A DNA stretch of 34,568 nucleotides from Lactococcus garvieae subsp. garvieae. Its GTDB lineage: Bacteria; Bacillota; Bacilli; Lactobacillales; Streptococcaceae. Location: the NCBI RefSeq assembly GCF_029024465.1, contig NZ_CP118951.1:1-34568 (forward strand), written 5' to 3'. The translations under genes and the position numbers were made by a program. The notes under the pieces are model-generated. The model had not been told where the DNA came from and did no database searches. It was given only the letters and a program-made list of their open reading frames with translations. Shown piece after piece: positions 23,417 through 30,370 of this stretch; the stretch's first letter is position 1; every line of letters starts with the position of its first letter.

Positions 23417-23706
23417 TTAAACAGCGTTTAAATTTTCTTTTGGATCATTCCTCAACTTTAGAAGATTTCAAAATAAAAGCTGCAGCTTTAAATTTAGACG
23501 TCGACTTTTCTGGAAAGTGGACCACCTACAAACTCCTTGATGAACCTCAACTTAAAAGTACACGTTCCAGGACTTTAGATCGTTCTAAGTCTGGTAAAGA
23601 AAGTCAATACAACAAATATAATATTGAGCGTATACAAGAACGCTTAAGCAGAAATGAGGGTCAATTTACTATCGAGGATATGTTTGGCAGCCAACAAATC
23701 CAGTAG
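23414..23706 (+). pseudogene. C-terminal fragment of a mobilisation relaxase
   Basis: Reads [38 protein letters not shown] and so on to a stop at 23706. This is the conserved C-terminal part of MobA-type relaxases; the catalytic N-terminus with the Tyr and His triad is missing. The plasmid may once have been mobilisable by this route. Confidence 0.75.
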
Positions 23707-24365
23707 TTGCTGGAGGAGATGTAACCGTACATTATCAAGATGAATCAGGAAAACAAATTTCAGATGATGATGTTTTAAAAGGCAATGTAGGTGAACCTTA
23801 TAGCTCATCTAAAAAAGATATTAAGAACTACACCTTTAAAGAAATTAAAGGGGCGGCTTCAGGTGAATTTACAGATAAAGCACAAACTGTGACTTATGTT
23901 TATAAAGAAAATTCAACTCCACCTTCTAAACAAGAAGTGGTAAATGTTTATCGTCTTTATAATAAAAAATCAATGGAACATCTTTATACAGCTGATGCTT
24001 ATGAATACAAACATCTCCCAGAACTTTCAAGTGATTGGGTTCGCGAAGGTATAAACTTTAAAGAGTATAAAAAATCGGACTCTACGACTGTGACTGTCCA
24101 TCGTCTTTATAATCCTAAATCAGGAGAACATTTGAATACGAAAGATTCATATGAGGTTAAAGTTTTGACATCTAAAGGGTGGAAGAGCGAAGGTGTTGCT
24201 TTCTATGCACCAAAAGCAGGTGGAAAACCAGTTTATCGCCTCTTTAATCCTAAAGCAGGTATTGGTGCTCACTTAATGACAGCAGATTCTTATGAGAAGA
24301 GTGTTTTAACAAAAGCACCGAAAGAATGGAAATATGAAGGTGTAGCGTGGAATTCTGTGAAGTAA
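23700..24365 (+). pseudogene. 3' fragment of a second MucBP/DUF5648-like surface protein
   Basis: Begins within a MucBP domain (GGDVTVHYQDESGKQISDDD) right at the relaxase stop and continues into a C-terminus almost identical to that of the 634-residue protein at 16.5-18.4 kb, from VTYVYKEN on. Signal peptide and BspA-like repeats are absent. The upstream MucBP half is different from the intact gene while the end is nearly identical, which indicates recombination between relatives. Confidence 0.85.
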
Positions 24366-24394
24366 ATTGAAAAATATATAATCGCAAATTGCAA

Positions 24395-25437
24395 GAGCAA
24401 GTTAGCCACTAGATAGATTCAATTAACATCTGATTTGGTGACTTGAAATTGAACATTTTCCTAGGATAATTGTTCATCCAGTTCTCAATATAAGCCACGA
24501 ATTGTTTCGTGGTTTTCTTTGTGCCTTTGGGGAGGTGTCTGCGTATCATGCGGTTATGATTTTCATTAGTTCCTCTCTCATGTCTGACATAAGCATGACA
24601 GTAGTATACAGGGCACTCCAAAACCTCTGAGAGTTTAGCGAACTCCTTGCCGTTGTCTGAAGTTACAGAAAGTGCAGAGAAATTAAGTTGTCTTAAGGCC
24701 TGATTGACAGAGTGTGTGGTCTTATCAGGAATAAGTCGAATGATTTCTAAGCGTGTCTTACGCTCTGTCAGGGTCAAGAGACATTCGCCCTTCTCTTTGG
24801 TCAGAAGTACTGTATCAATCTCCCAATGTCCATATTCTGAACGCTCATTAATACTTTTAGGTCTCTCCTCTATAGATAGACCTAGTTTGTGTTTAGGCTG
24901 TGTCACACGTTGTTTCTTAGATTTTCTATACTGAGGATAGAGGAGTTCGTGGTAGGCCACGGAGAGAATACCAGAGGTCATCCAGTTATAGAGTGTACGC
25001 AAACAAACGACAGACTTGATTTCTTGATGAATCACTTCAAGGGAAATTTTTGCTTTGACTGCCTGAGAGATTGTCTTATCAATTTCTGCGGTTAACTTGG
25101 TAGGGCGCTTAGACTGGACACGTTGCTCCTTGTAAGTAGCTTGGGCCAACTTGGAAGAGTACTTCCGCTTTGTCTTCCGTTGAACAGTCCCACGTTTAAC
25201 CTCATTGTTTATTGTTTGAGGCGCTTTGCCTAAACGATAAGCAATTTCTCGGTTACTGAGTTTATCCTTATTGTGCCAACGTTCAATAAGTTGACGTTCT
25301 GACGCTGTTAAATGCTTGCCTTTTGAGTTATAATTGTCTTGCATCATGAAACCTTTCGACTTTGTTTTTTTTTCGTAACTACAAGTCTAACATTTCATGG
25401 TGTTTTTTCATCCCATCAGGGTGGCTAACTTCATTTT
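24395..25437 (-). mobile_element. IS30-family insertion sequence
   Basis: Both ends carry AAGTTAGCCAC in inverted orientation (near 24399 and 25435). Flanking both sides is an ATTTGCGA-type motif (CGCAAATTG left, CAATTTGCGA right). One transposase gene fills the element. Exact borders are uncertain by a few bases. Confidence 0.8.
24409..25347 (-). CDS. IS30-family transposase
   Basis: 312 residues. N-terminal HTH (HLTASERQLIERWHNKDKLS, then REIAYRLGKAPQTINNEV) is typical of IS30. DDE core: Asp in YGHWEIDTVLL, Asp in LSVTSDNGKEF, Glu in HERGTNENHNRMIR. Full length with a good ribosome site (AAAGG), so probably active. Confidence 0.93.
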   Translation of the reverse strand: MMQDNYNSKGKHLTASERQLIERWHNKDKLSNREIAYRLGKAPQTINNEVKRGTVQRKTKRKYSSKLAQATYKEQRVQSKRPTKLTAEIDKTISQAVKAKISLEVIHQEIKSVVCLRTLYNWMTSGILSVAYHELLYPQYRKSKKQRVTQPKHKLGLSIEERPKSINERSEYGHWEIDTVLLTKEKGECLLTLTERKTRLEIIRLIPDKTTHSVNQALRQLNFSALSVTSDNGKEFAKLSEVLECPVYYCHAYVRHERGTNENHNRMIRRHLPKGTKKTTKQFVAYIENWMNNYPRKMFNFKSPNQMLIESI

Positions 25438-25652
25438 ACAATTTGCGACTTGGAAATAATGATAGTCAAACAGTTCAAAATCTTTATGGTACAAATGAAT
25501 TGCCTAATTTTCAAATGGAAAAGGGAAATGGTTTCTTGAAGAATGATAGCAATTTAAAGCCTGTTCTCTTCAGAAGTCCTTTTTTAGAACCTAGTTTCTT
25601 CAAACATTTAGAACAACTCAATTTAAAATTACAAACAAGAAAAGAGAGTTAA
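25438..25652 (+). pseudogene. 3' fragment of an unrecognised gene
   Basis: The open frame after the IS30 end reads LGNNDSQTVQNLYGTNELPN, FQMEKGNGFLKNDSNLKPVL and on to KLQTRKES. The N-terminal part was lost to the insertion. The style suggests the tail of a large plasmid protein such as a conjugation ATPase, but I cannot assign it. A terminator follows. Confidence 0.5.
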
Positions 25653-25668
25653 TCCTCTCTTTTCTAAT
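25637..25668 (+). terminator. Terminator
   Basis: AAAAGAGAG-TTAAT-CCTCTCTTTT overlapping the end of the fragment gene. Confidence 0.7.
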
Positions 25669-25673
25669 ATCAA

Positions 25674-25724
25674 CCTCTGAAATGAATTTAAAAGGTGGGC
25701 TTACTTTTGAATTTATTTTAGAGG
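25674..25724 (+). ncRNA. 21-bp hairpin whose mismatches are all G-U pairs
   Basis: Arms 25674-25694 and 25704-25724 differ from perfect complements at three places, and each is a G-U pair in plus-strand RNA, giving an uninterrupted 21-bp helix with a 9-nt loop. It lies between a terminator and the promoter of a toxin-antitoxin operon. No T run follows. Possibly a small RNA or RNase III site. Confidence 0.45.
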
Positions 25725-25751
25725 TTCCTCAATTCTGAAAGAATTGATAAT

Positions 25752-25807
25752 TTGAGATAGTTGAGAGAATATGCTAAAATAATTTTAAGTAAAATTATAC
25801 TTAAAAT
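25752..25807 (+). promoter_or_regulatory. Promoter and operator of the Phd/RelE-type operon
   Basis: TTGAGA-17-TAAAAT (25752-25780) is followed at once by a perfect inverted repeat ATTTTAAGTA (25782-25791), 6 bp, TACTTAAAAT (25798-25807). The position over the start of transcription fits autorepression by the antitoxin or the toxin-antitoxin complex. Confidence 0.8.
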
Positions 25808-25820
25808 GGAGGTGCTAAAA

Positions 25821-26075
25821 ATGGAAAATGTGGTTCCTGTATCAGAAATGAGATATTACAATCAAACACTAAGTGATGTTTCTCAAGGTTCACAAGTGAT
25901 TCTAACTAAAAATGGTACTGCAAAATATGCAGTAGTAGATTTTAGTGAATGGGAAAGAACAAAAGCAACAGTTAGACTTTTAGAAGAACTACAAAAAGGC
26001 TATCAATCATTAAGAACAGAAAAAAATTACACTGCTGATGAGTTTATAAAAGCACTGGAGGAAGACTTTGAGTAA
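25821..26075 (+). CDS. Antitoxin, Phd/YefM family
   Basis: 84 residues from ATG 25821, placed by the TGGAGGTG ribosome site. The N-terminal fold MENVVPVSEMRYYNQTLSDV followed by VILTKNGTAKYAVVDFSEWE is typical of Phd/YefM DNA-binding antitoxins; the acidic C-terminus (KALEEDFE) would cover the toxin. It overlaps the toxin gene by 8 bp. Confidence 0.88.
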   Translation: MENVVPVSEMRYYNQTLSDVSQGSQVILTKNGTAKYAVVDFSEWERTKATVRLLEELQKGYQSLRTEKNYTADEFIKALEEDFE

Positions 26076-26388
26076 TTACAATGTTACTGTTCCTGAACAA
26101 GTGCTTAGAGATATGAGAGAGGCTATATTTTACAAAAAAGAACTAGAAACATATCAAGAAAATTTGAAAAAATTTCAAACAGAACTTACTGAGTTTATGG
26201 ATATACTGAAAACTTCTCCCAAGATTGGTTCAAATTTATCTGTAAGAATTGGCATTGAGACCAATGTAAAATATAGAGTAATTGAAGATTATATTATGTT
26301 CTATGAGATTTTAGGTTCAGAAGTCTATGTATTAAGAGTGTTGCCTGCAAAATCAAATTGGATGAATACTATTCTTAAACAGATTTAA
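26068..26388 (+). CDS. RelE/ParE-superfamily toxin
   Basis: 106 residues, starting at TTG 26068 inside the antitoxin gene, whose end supplies a GGAGGAAGA ribosome site. The C-terminal half (YRVIEDYIMFYEILGSEVYV then LRVLPAKSNW) has the beta-sheet pattern of RelE/ParE toxins. An mRNA interferase or gyrase poison cannot be separated by eye. Full length, so the pair is probably functional in plasmid maintenance. Confidence 0.82.
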   Translation: MSNYNVTVPEQVLRDMREAIFYKKELETYQENLKKFQTELTEFMDILKTSPKIGSNLSVRIGIETNVKYRVIEDYIMFYEILGSEVYVLRVLPAKSNWMNTILKQI

Positions 26389-26530
26389 AAAAACAACAGC
26401 CAAATAAAAAGTAAACACGCCCAAAGGAAAAAAGAAGATTTGATGCAAAGACAAAAATATCTCACTTAAGACGATTAGAATTGCTTGCAGGTTAATAAAA
26501 AAAGCCTGAATTTAACTGCAGGTCTTGTGT
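26389..26530 (+). other. Gene-free stretch with a possible gene tail
   Basis: At about 26428-26493 a short frame reads KRRFDAKTKISHLRRLELLA-G and stops, like the end of a larger lost protein; no family is recognised. The remainder holds a weak GCCTG/CAGGC hairpin (about 26501-26524) and the extended -10 box TGGTATAAT for the next gene. Confidence 0.3.
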
Positions 26531-26656
26531 TCTCTATGGTATAATTAGTTTATGGAGTGGACAGTTCATTACTCTGAAGCCCCTGATAAGTTTCTTTATG
26601 GAGTAAAGATAGAAGGATATTCTCTCAAATTTATTCGAGACTGGAGGTATAACCTT

Positions 26657-26821
26657 ATGTCTACATCTATGGAGAGGGAGTATTACTTGATTATCGGAAT
26701 TGCTACGGCTATTGCGATTATACTTGGTGCATTAGGTAAGTTCTACATTGCTTATGGGAAATATAAAATTTCCTGTGCGAAAGCTTATCGCATCAAAAAA
26801 AGCGTCCACCGTAAAAAGTAG
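26657..26821 (+). CDS. Small membrane peptide, probable type I toxin (TxpA/BsrG-like)
   Basis: 54 residues from ATG 26657, chosen for its GGAGG ribosome site; the frame is open further up but begins too close to the promoter. One membrane helix (YYLIIGIATAIAIILGALGK) then a basic tail ending KKSVHRKK, the build of TxpA/BsrG peptides. An antisense RNA promoter on the other strand converges on its 3' end. Sequence differs from the Hol_Tox copies, so it is an independent locus. Confidence 0.6.
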   Translation: MSTSMEREYYLIIGIATAIAIILGALGKFYIAYGKYKISCAKAYRIKKSVHRKK

Positions 26822-26926
26822 ACACTTTTTATAAAAGTTAATACTCCGAGACTTATCAAGCGATAGGAACGGCCATTCCTGTCGCTTTTTTCTATTCCAT
26901 TATATCATATTGATAATCTATGTCAA
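26805..26926 (-). ncRNA. Antisense RNA to the small membrane peptide gene
   Basis: Consensus promoter TTGACA-16-TATAAT on the minus strand (26926-26899). The RNA begins near 26892 with a strong hairpin (GCGA, AGGAA / TTCCT, TCGC) and ends in a GTGTCTAC/GTGGACGC hairpin with a T run that overlaps the 3' end of the peptide gene. Confidence 0.65.
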
Positions 26927-26942
26927 ATTAGCTATTGGATTT

Positions 26943-27050
26943 AAAGTGGACACTAGAGTATACTACAATGGCTTACCTTCACTTTCTGCTATAATTGGAT
27001 TTGTAAAAGGTCAAATAAGTTGAGCATTGAGTTCAGTCAAAAGAATGTGA
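26943..27050 (+). promoter_or_regulatory. Repeated promoter segment, copy 2 (BRCT gene promoter)
   Basis: Near-copy of 10305-10410: AGAGTATACTACAA, extended -10 TGCTATAAT (26986-26994), AAAAGGTCAAATAAGTTGAG. Here it leads directly to the BRCT gene. The conserved block around AGAGTATACT could be an operator. Confidence 0.65.
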
Positions 27051-27060
27051 GGTGGAGTGA

Positions 27061-27312
27061 ATGCTAAAAGATGAGTATTTTGTGTTCACTGGAACACTGA
27101 CAACGATGACAAGAAAACAAGCACAATCTATTATTACTGGATTAAAAGGTCACAACCAGAGCAGCGTTACTAAGAAAACCACACGACTCGTCACAGGTTA
27201 TTTTCCGATTGATCTAATAAAAGGCTACTATCCATCACAGAAGCTCTTAGAAGCAGAAGAAGCTGTCCAGGTTCTGTTGCAAAGTTTAAAAATAAAAACA
27301 CAATTTTTCTAA
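27061..27312 (+). pseudogene. BRCT-domain protein truncated by ISS1
   Basis: ATG 27061 follows a GAGGTGGAG ribosome site. MLKDEYFVFTGTLTTMTRKQ and VTKKTTRLVTGYF show a BRCT domain of the DNA-ligase or polymerase III epsilon type. About 70 native residues remain before ISS1 copy 3 adds a short tail. Related proteins on lactococcal plasmids are small; how much is missing cannot be told. Confidence 0.7.
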
Positions 27313-28079
27313 TCCTTCATGTTCTTAAGCATCTATTCCCATTAATATTTTGATTTCAGTAGATACAAAAAGAACCGAAGAGCGTTCCATTTCTTCGGTT
27401 CTTTTTGTATATTCCTCGGATGGTCTCCATACCTTTGATCGTGGTTGAGGCGGTACGTAGACTGCGATAAAATTTATTGCGTCGCTTAATTGGTCGGTGA
27501 TCTTGTTCTATTAGATTGTTAAGGTATTTCACGGTTCGATGCTCTGTCTTAGTATATAAACCGTTACTTTGTAACTTTCTAAATGCAGAACCAATAGATG
27601 GCGCTTTATCCGTGACAATTACCCTCGGTTGACCAAACTGTTTATGGAGTCGTTTCAAGAAAGCATACGCTGCCTGTGTGTCTCGCTTCTTGCGTAACCA
27701 GATATCTAAAGTCAATCCATCCGCATCAATAGCTCTGTACAGATAATGCCAACGTCCCTTAATTTTGATATAGGTTTCGTCCATTTTCCACGAATAGAAG
27801 GACTCTCTATTTTTCTTCTTCCAGAGATGGTAGAGGATTTTACTGTATTCTTGTACCCAGCGATAAATAGTGGTGTGACAAACGTTAATCCCTCGATCAT
27901 AAAGGAGTTCTTGAACTTCACGATAGCTCAAATTGTAACGGAGATAATAACCAACAGCGACAATGATGACGTCTTGTTGGAATTGTTTGCCTTTAAAATG
28001 ATTCATTTACATGTCCTCGCTGTCTTTTTATCCCATTTTACACTAAAATAGACTTATCGGAAAACTTTGCAACAGAACC
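27270..28079 (-). mobile_element. ISS1 copy 3 (810 bp, diverged)
   Basis: Both ends carry the ISS1 terminal repeat. It is 2 bp longer than the other copies because of an insertion near the end of the transposase gene and differs at many positions. Same orientation as copies 1 and 2; flanks GCTGTCCA and CCATGTTT differ, so there is no target duplication. It joins the BRCT fragment to a resolvase fragment. Confidence 0.93.
27356..28006 (-). CDS. ISS1 transposase with frameshifted C-terminus
   Basis: 216 residues, starting MNHFKGKQFQQDV as in the original ISS1. The catalytic residues are intact. The 2-bp insertion changes the last residues from FGFSVSTEIK to FGSFCIY and a stop, ten residues short. 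Activity may be reduced or lost. Confidence 0.88.
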   Translation of the reverse strand: MNHFKGKQFQQDVIIVAVGYYLRYNLSYREVQELLYDRGINVCHTTIYRWVQEYSKILYHLWKKKNRESFYSWKMDETYIKIKGRWHYLYRAIDADGLTLDIWLRKKRDTQAAYAFLKRLHKQFGQPRVIVTDKAPSIGSAFRKLQSNGLYTKTEHRTVKYLNNLIEQDHRPIKRRNKFYRSLRTASTTIKGMETIRGIYKKNRRNGTLFGSFCIY

Positions 28080-28437
28080 CCATGTTTGATATGTTTTTAT
28101 CTCTTCTAAGTTACATAGCGCAAAATGAACGTGAGAAAATACGAGAACGGCAACGTCAAGGTGTACTCTTAGCAAAGCAAGCAGGACGATACAAGGGACG
28201 CCCAACAGAATACTCCTTAGACTCACCAGACCCTCAAAAAAAGCTAGTTTATATAACTGTAGTGAAAATGTTAAAAAAGGGAATTCCAGTAGCAAAAATA
28301 GCCAAAAAAAAATGGTCTCTCTCGTCCCACTGTTTATAAAATAAAAAAGTCCATTGAAGAACATACTGAAGCTTCTTTTGAGGAATCCTTGGAAGAACAA
28401 GTAGAAGTCAATCTTAGAGATTACGACATCCTCTAAA
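28080..28437 (+). pseudogene. 3' part of a serine resolvase gene
   Basis: Starts at MFDMFLSLLSYIAQNEREKI, lacking the catalytic Ser domain. A run of nine A, against eight in the intact gene at 15 kb, shifts the frame in the HTH. After it the proper frame continues through SRPTVYKIKK into an acidic extension (EEHTEASFEESLEEQVEV) that the 15-kb protein does not have. Two lesions make it dead. Confidence 0.88.
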
Positions 28438-28508
28438 AATTGGAAAATAATAAATTAGATGATTATGATATAATGTATTTAAAATAGAGAATATAGGAGA
28501 GCATTATT

Positions 28509-28784
28509 ATGACAAACAAAAAAGAACTTGTAGCTGCAATGGCAACTAAATCAGGCTTAACACAAAAAAATAGTGAGCTTGCACTTAATGCAATGGTTGA
28601 AAGTATCACTGAGTTTTTATCAAAAAAAGACAATGTTCAACTTATTGGATTTGGAACTTTTGAAACACGAGAACGTGCAGCACGTGAAGGTCGTAACCCA
28701 CAAACAGGGAAGAAAATCAAAATCAAAGCAATGACTGCCCCAGCATTTAAAGCAGGTAAGGCTTTGAAAGACGCTGTTAAATAG
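28509..28784 (+). CDS. hup: HU-type nucleoid DNA-binding protein, copy 1
   Basis: 91 residues: TNKKELVAAMATKSGLTQKN at the start and the HU signature GFGTFETRERAAREGRNPQT at about 46-65. HU dimers bend and compact DNA. A plasmid copy can keep nucleoid protein levels in step with extra DNA. It differs from copy 2 by one residue (AMTAPAF against ATTAPAF). Ribosome site AGGAGAG. Confidence 0.95.
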   Translation: MTNKKELVAAMATKSGLTQKNSELALNAMVESITEFLSKKDNVQLIGFGTFETRERAAREGRNPQTGKKIKIKAMTAPAFKAGKALKDAVK

Positions 28785-28794
28785 GATATTACTT

Positions 28795-28905
28795 TTGACA
28801 AATCTCTAGCTTTTGATATAATAAAGGTAAAGAAAAAGAGCTTGCGTAAACAAGCTCCATAGAGACCGTTTAAGACGGTTGACTAATATTCATCTAAAAA
28901 ATAGA
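28795..28905 (+). ncRNA. Orphan type I antitoxin RNA
   Basis: Promoter TTGACA-16-TATAAT (28795-28822), then GAGCTTG/CAAGCTC and GACCGT/ACGGTT hairpins, as in the functional copy at 29.78 kb. The toxin it would face is gone, replaced by an IS end at 28928. It may still act in trans on the toxin at 29573. Confidence 0.6.
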
Positions 28906-28927
28906 TCCTACTTCGTCAAAAGTTTGA

Positions 28928-29570
28928 TGTGACCCCCAAAATATAGACTAAAAAATCTATAATTTGGAGGTCTTTTCTTATGACAAAATATACCGGAGAA
29001 TTCAAACTTAAAGTAGTTAAAGAATATTTACAGGGAAACATAAGCTACCGCTCCCTATGTAAAAAACATCAAATCCCATCTATGGGAGGTCTCAAAGGGT
29101 GGGTGGCAGAATATCGTCTTAAAGGTGAGTCAGCCTTTGCAAAAGTTACCAAAGAAAAACAATTTTACAGTCAAGAATTTAAAGAAAGTGCGGTACAATT
29201 ATACTTAACAAGTGAATTGACTTATAAAGATGTTTCTTTTCAAATGGGAATACCAACACTTGGACTTCTTTGTACATGGGTCAATCAGTTTAGAAAATAT
29301 GGAGAAATTCCTGAGCCTAAAAAACATGGGCGTAGAAGGGAGAGAGAGTACATGCCTGATAAGGAAGCTTCAAATGCGACTGACCAACAACGTATCAAAG
29401 AACTTGAGAGACAGCTTCGTTACGCTCAAATTGAGGTAGAATATTTAAAAGGACTTCGGAGATTGGGGAAGAGAGTTCAACCGAACAAAAAGCAAAGCTC
29501 ATTCACAATCTCCGAAAAAAATTCAAACTCAAAGAAATCCTAGAAATTACAGGCTTTCCTAAGGCAACGT
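28928..29570 (+). mobile_element. Truncated IS3-family (IS150 group) element
   Basis: Left end TGTGACCCCCAAAATATAGA, complete orfA and the first ~35 codons of orfB (KLIHNLRKKFKLKEILEITG). The rest, with the DDE core and right end, is missing; the break at about 29570 falls in a TTTTTGAG stretch shared with the toxin gene that follows. Confidence 0.82.
28980..29543 (+). CDS. IS150-type transposase subunit OrfA
   Basis: 187 residues with two HTH units (YTGEFKLKVVKEYLQGNISY; YSQEFKESAVQLYLTSELTY) and a C-terminal leucine-zipper-like stretch (RIKELERQLRYAQIEVEYLK). In complete elements a programmed frameshift joins it to orfB. Here no active transposase can form. Confidence 0.85.
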   Translation: MTKYTGEFKLKVVKEYLQGNISYRSLCKKHQIPSMGGLKGWVAEYRLKGESAFAKVTKEKQFYSQEFKESAVQLYLTSELTYKDVSFQMGIPTLGLLCTWVNQFRKYGEIPEPKKHGRRREREYMPDKEASNATDQQRIKELERQLRYAQIEVEYLKGLRRLGKRVQPNKKQSSFTISEKNSNSKKS

Positions 29571-29572
29571 TT

Positions 29573-29674
29573 TTGAGTGTTTCAGACAGCTTAACATTGA
29601 TGATTGCGTTCGCAAGTTTCATTGTTATGTTGCTCAATCTCATTATTGTGATTGTAAAGAACATAAAAAAATAG
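29573..29674 (+). CDS. Hol_Tox toxin with its 5' end replaced by an IS remnant
   Basis: From TTG 29573: SVSDSLTLMIAFASFIVMLL then NLIIVIVKNIKK, 33 residues, complete membrane helix and basic end. The normal start, leader peptide and promoter are missing because the IS fragment joins here, so expression is doubtful. The convergent antitoxin RNA is complete. Confidence 0.6.
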   Translation: MSVSDSLTLMIAFASFIVMLLNLIIVIVKNIKK

Positions 29675-29812
29675 AACCGCTAACTTTTGACCGAGTGCGA
29701 TTCTATTTTTAGATAAGTTACTTGTCAACCGTCTTAAATGGTCTCTATGGAGCTTGTTTACGCAAGCTCTTTTTCTTTACCTTTATTATATCAAAAGGTA
29801 GAGATTTGTCAA
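29665..29812 (-). ncRNA. Antitoxin RNA facing the 29.6-kb toxin
   Basis: Promoter TTGACA-16-TATAAT on the minus strand (29812-29785). The RNA has GAGCTTG/CAAGCTC, a second small hairpin and a terminator TAGAATCGC/GCGGTTCTA with T run that overlaps the toxin 3' end. It reads away from hup copy 2. Confidence 0.7.
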
Positions 29813-30161
29813 AATTAATATCCTATTTAACAGCGTCTTTCAAAGCCTTGCCTGCTTTAAATGCTGGGGCAGTCGTTGCTTTGATTTTGATTTTCTTCCC
29901 TGTTTGTGGGTTACGCCCTTCACGTGCTGCACGTTCTCGTGTTTCAAATGTTCCAAATCCAATAAGTTGAACATTGTCTTTTTTTGATAAAAACTCAGTG
30001 ATACTTTCAACCATTGCATTAAGTGCAAGCTCACTATTTTTTTGTGTTAAGCCTGATTTAGTTGCCATTGCAGCTACAAGTTCTTTTTTGTTTGTCATAA
30101 TAATGCTCTCCTATATTCTCTATTTTAAATACATTATATCATAATCATCTAATTTATTATT
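29712..30161 (-). repeat. Inverted duplication, right arm
   Basis: Inverted near-copy of 28446-28908. Divergence is concentrated beyond the antitoxin hairpins, where the two arms meet different neighbours. Confidence 0.85.
29823..30098 (-). CDS. hup: HU-type nucleoid DNA-binding protein, copy 2
   Basis: 91 residues, identical to copy 1 except Thr for Met in KATTAPAF. Same promoter and AGGAGAG ribosome site. Two near-identical HU genes in opposite orientation on one plasmid are unusual and probably recent. Confidence 0.95.
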   Translation of the reverse strand: MTNKKELVAAMATKSGLTQKNSELALNAMVESITEFLSKKDNVQLIGFGTFETRERAAREGRNPQTGKKIKIKATTAPAFKAGKALKDAVK

Positions 30162-30265
30162 GATGTTATCCTTAAATCTTAGAGTCACTATTGTATAATT
30201 TATCTAAAGGACAAAAACATGCAAAAACGCTACTCACAAGAATTTTTAGAAAAAAATAAATAAAC

Positions 30266-30315
30266 TAGTAAATAAATAGACAAGTATACTTAAATACAAG
30301 TCTATTTATTTACTA
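30266..30315. repeat. Perfect 16-bp inverted repeat
   Basis: TAGTAAATAAATAGAC (30266-30281) and GTCTATTTATTTACTA (30300-30315) with an 18-nt loop, between hup copy 2 and an IS3 element. No T run; probably a protein site or old terminator. Confidence 0.75.
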
Positions 30316-30370
30316 ATAACCTCTATTGGAGCTATACTATAAAAGTAGACACAAAAATGAAAGGACTTTT

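Larger units (their letters stand above)
28446..28908 (+). repeat. Inverted duplication, left arm (hup plus antitoxin RNA)
   Basis: This ~460-bp segment is repeated inverted at about 29712-30161 with few differences. It includes the promoter and whole HU gene and a type I antitoxin RNA gene. The spacer between the arms is about 800 bp. Such a structure can form a cruciform or invert by recombination. Confidence 0.85.

Noticed and set aside
26552-26821. 89-residue form of the 26.6-kb membrane peptide
   Set aside because: Its ATG lies only 6 bp from the -10 box, before any likely transcription start; the ATG at 26657 has GGAGG at good spacing.
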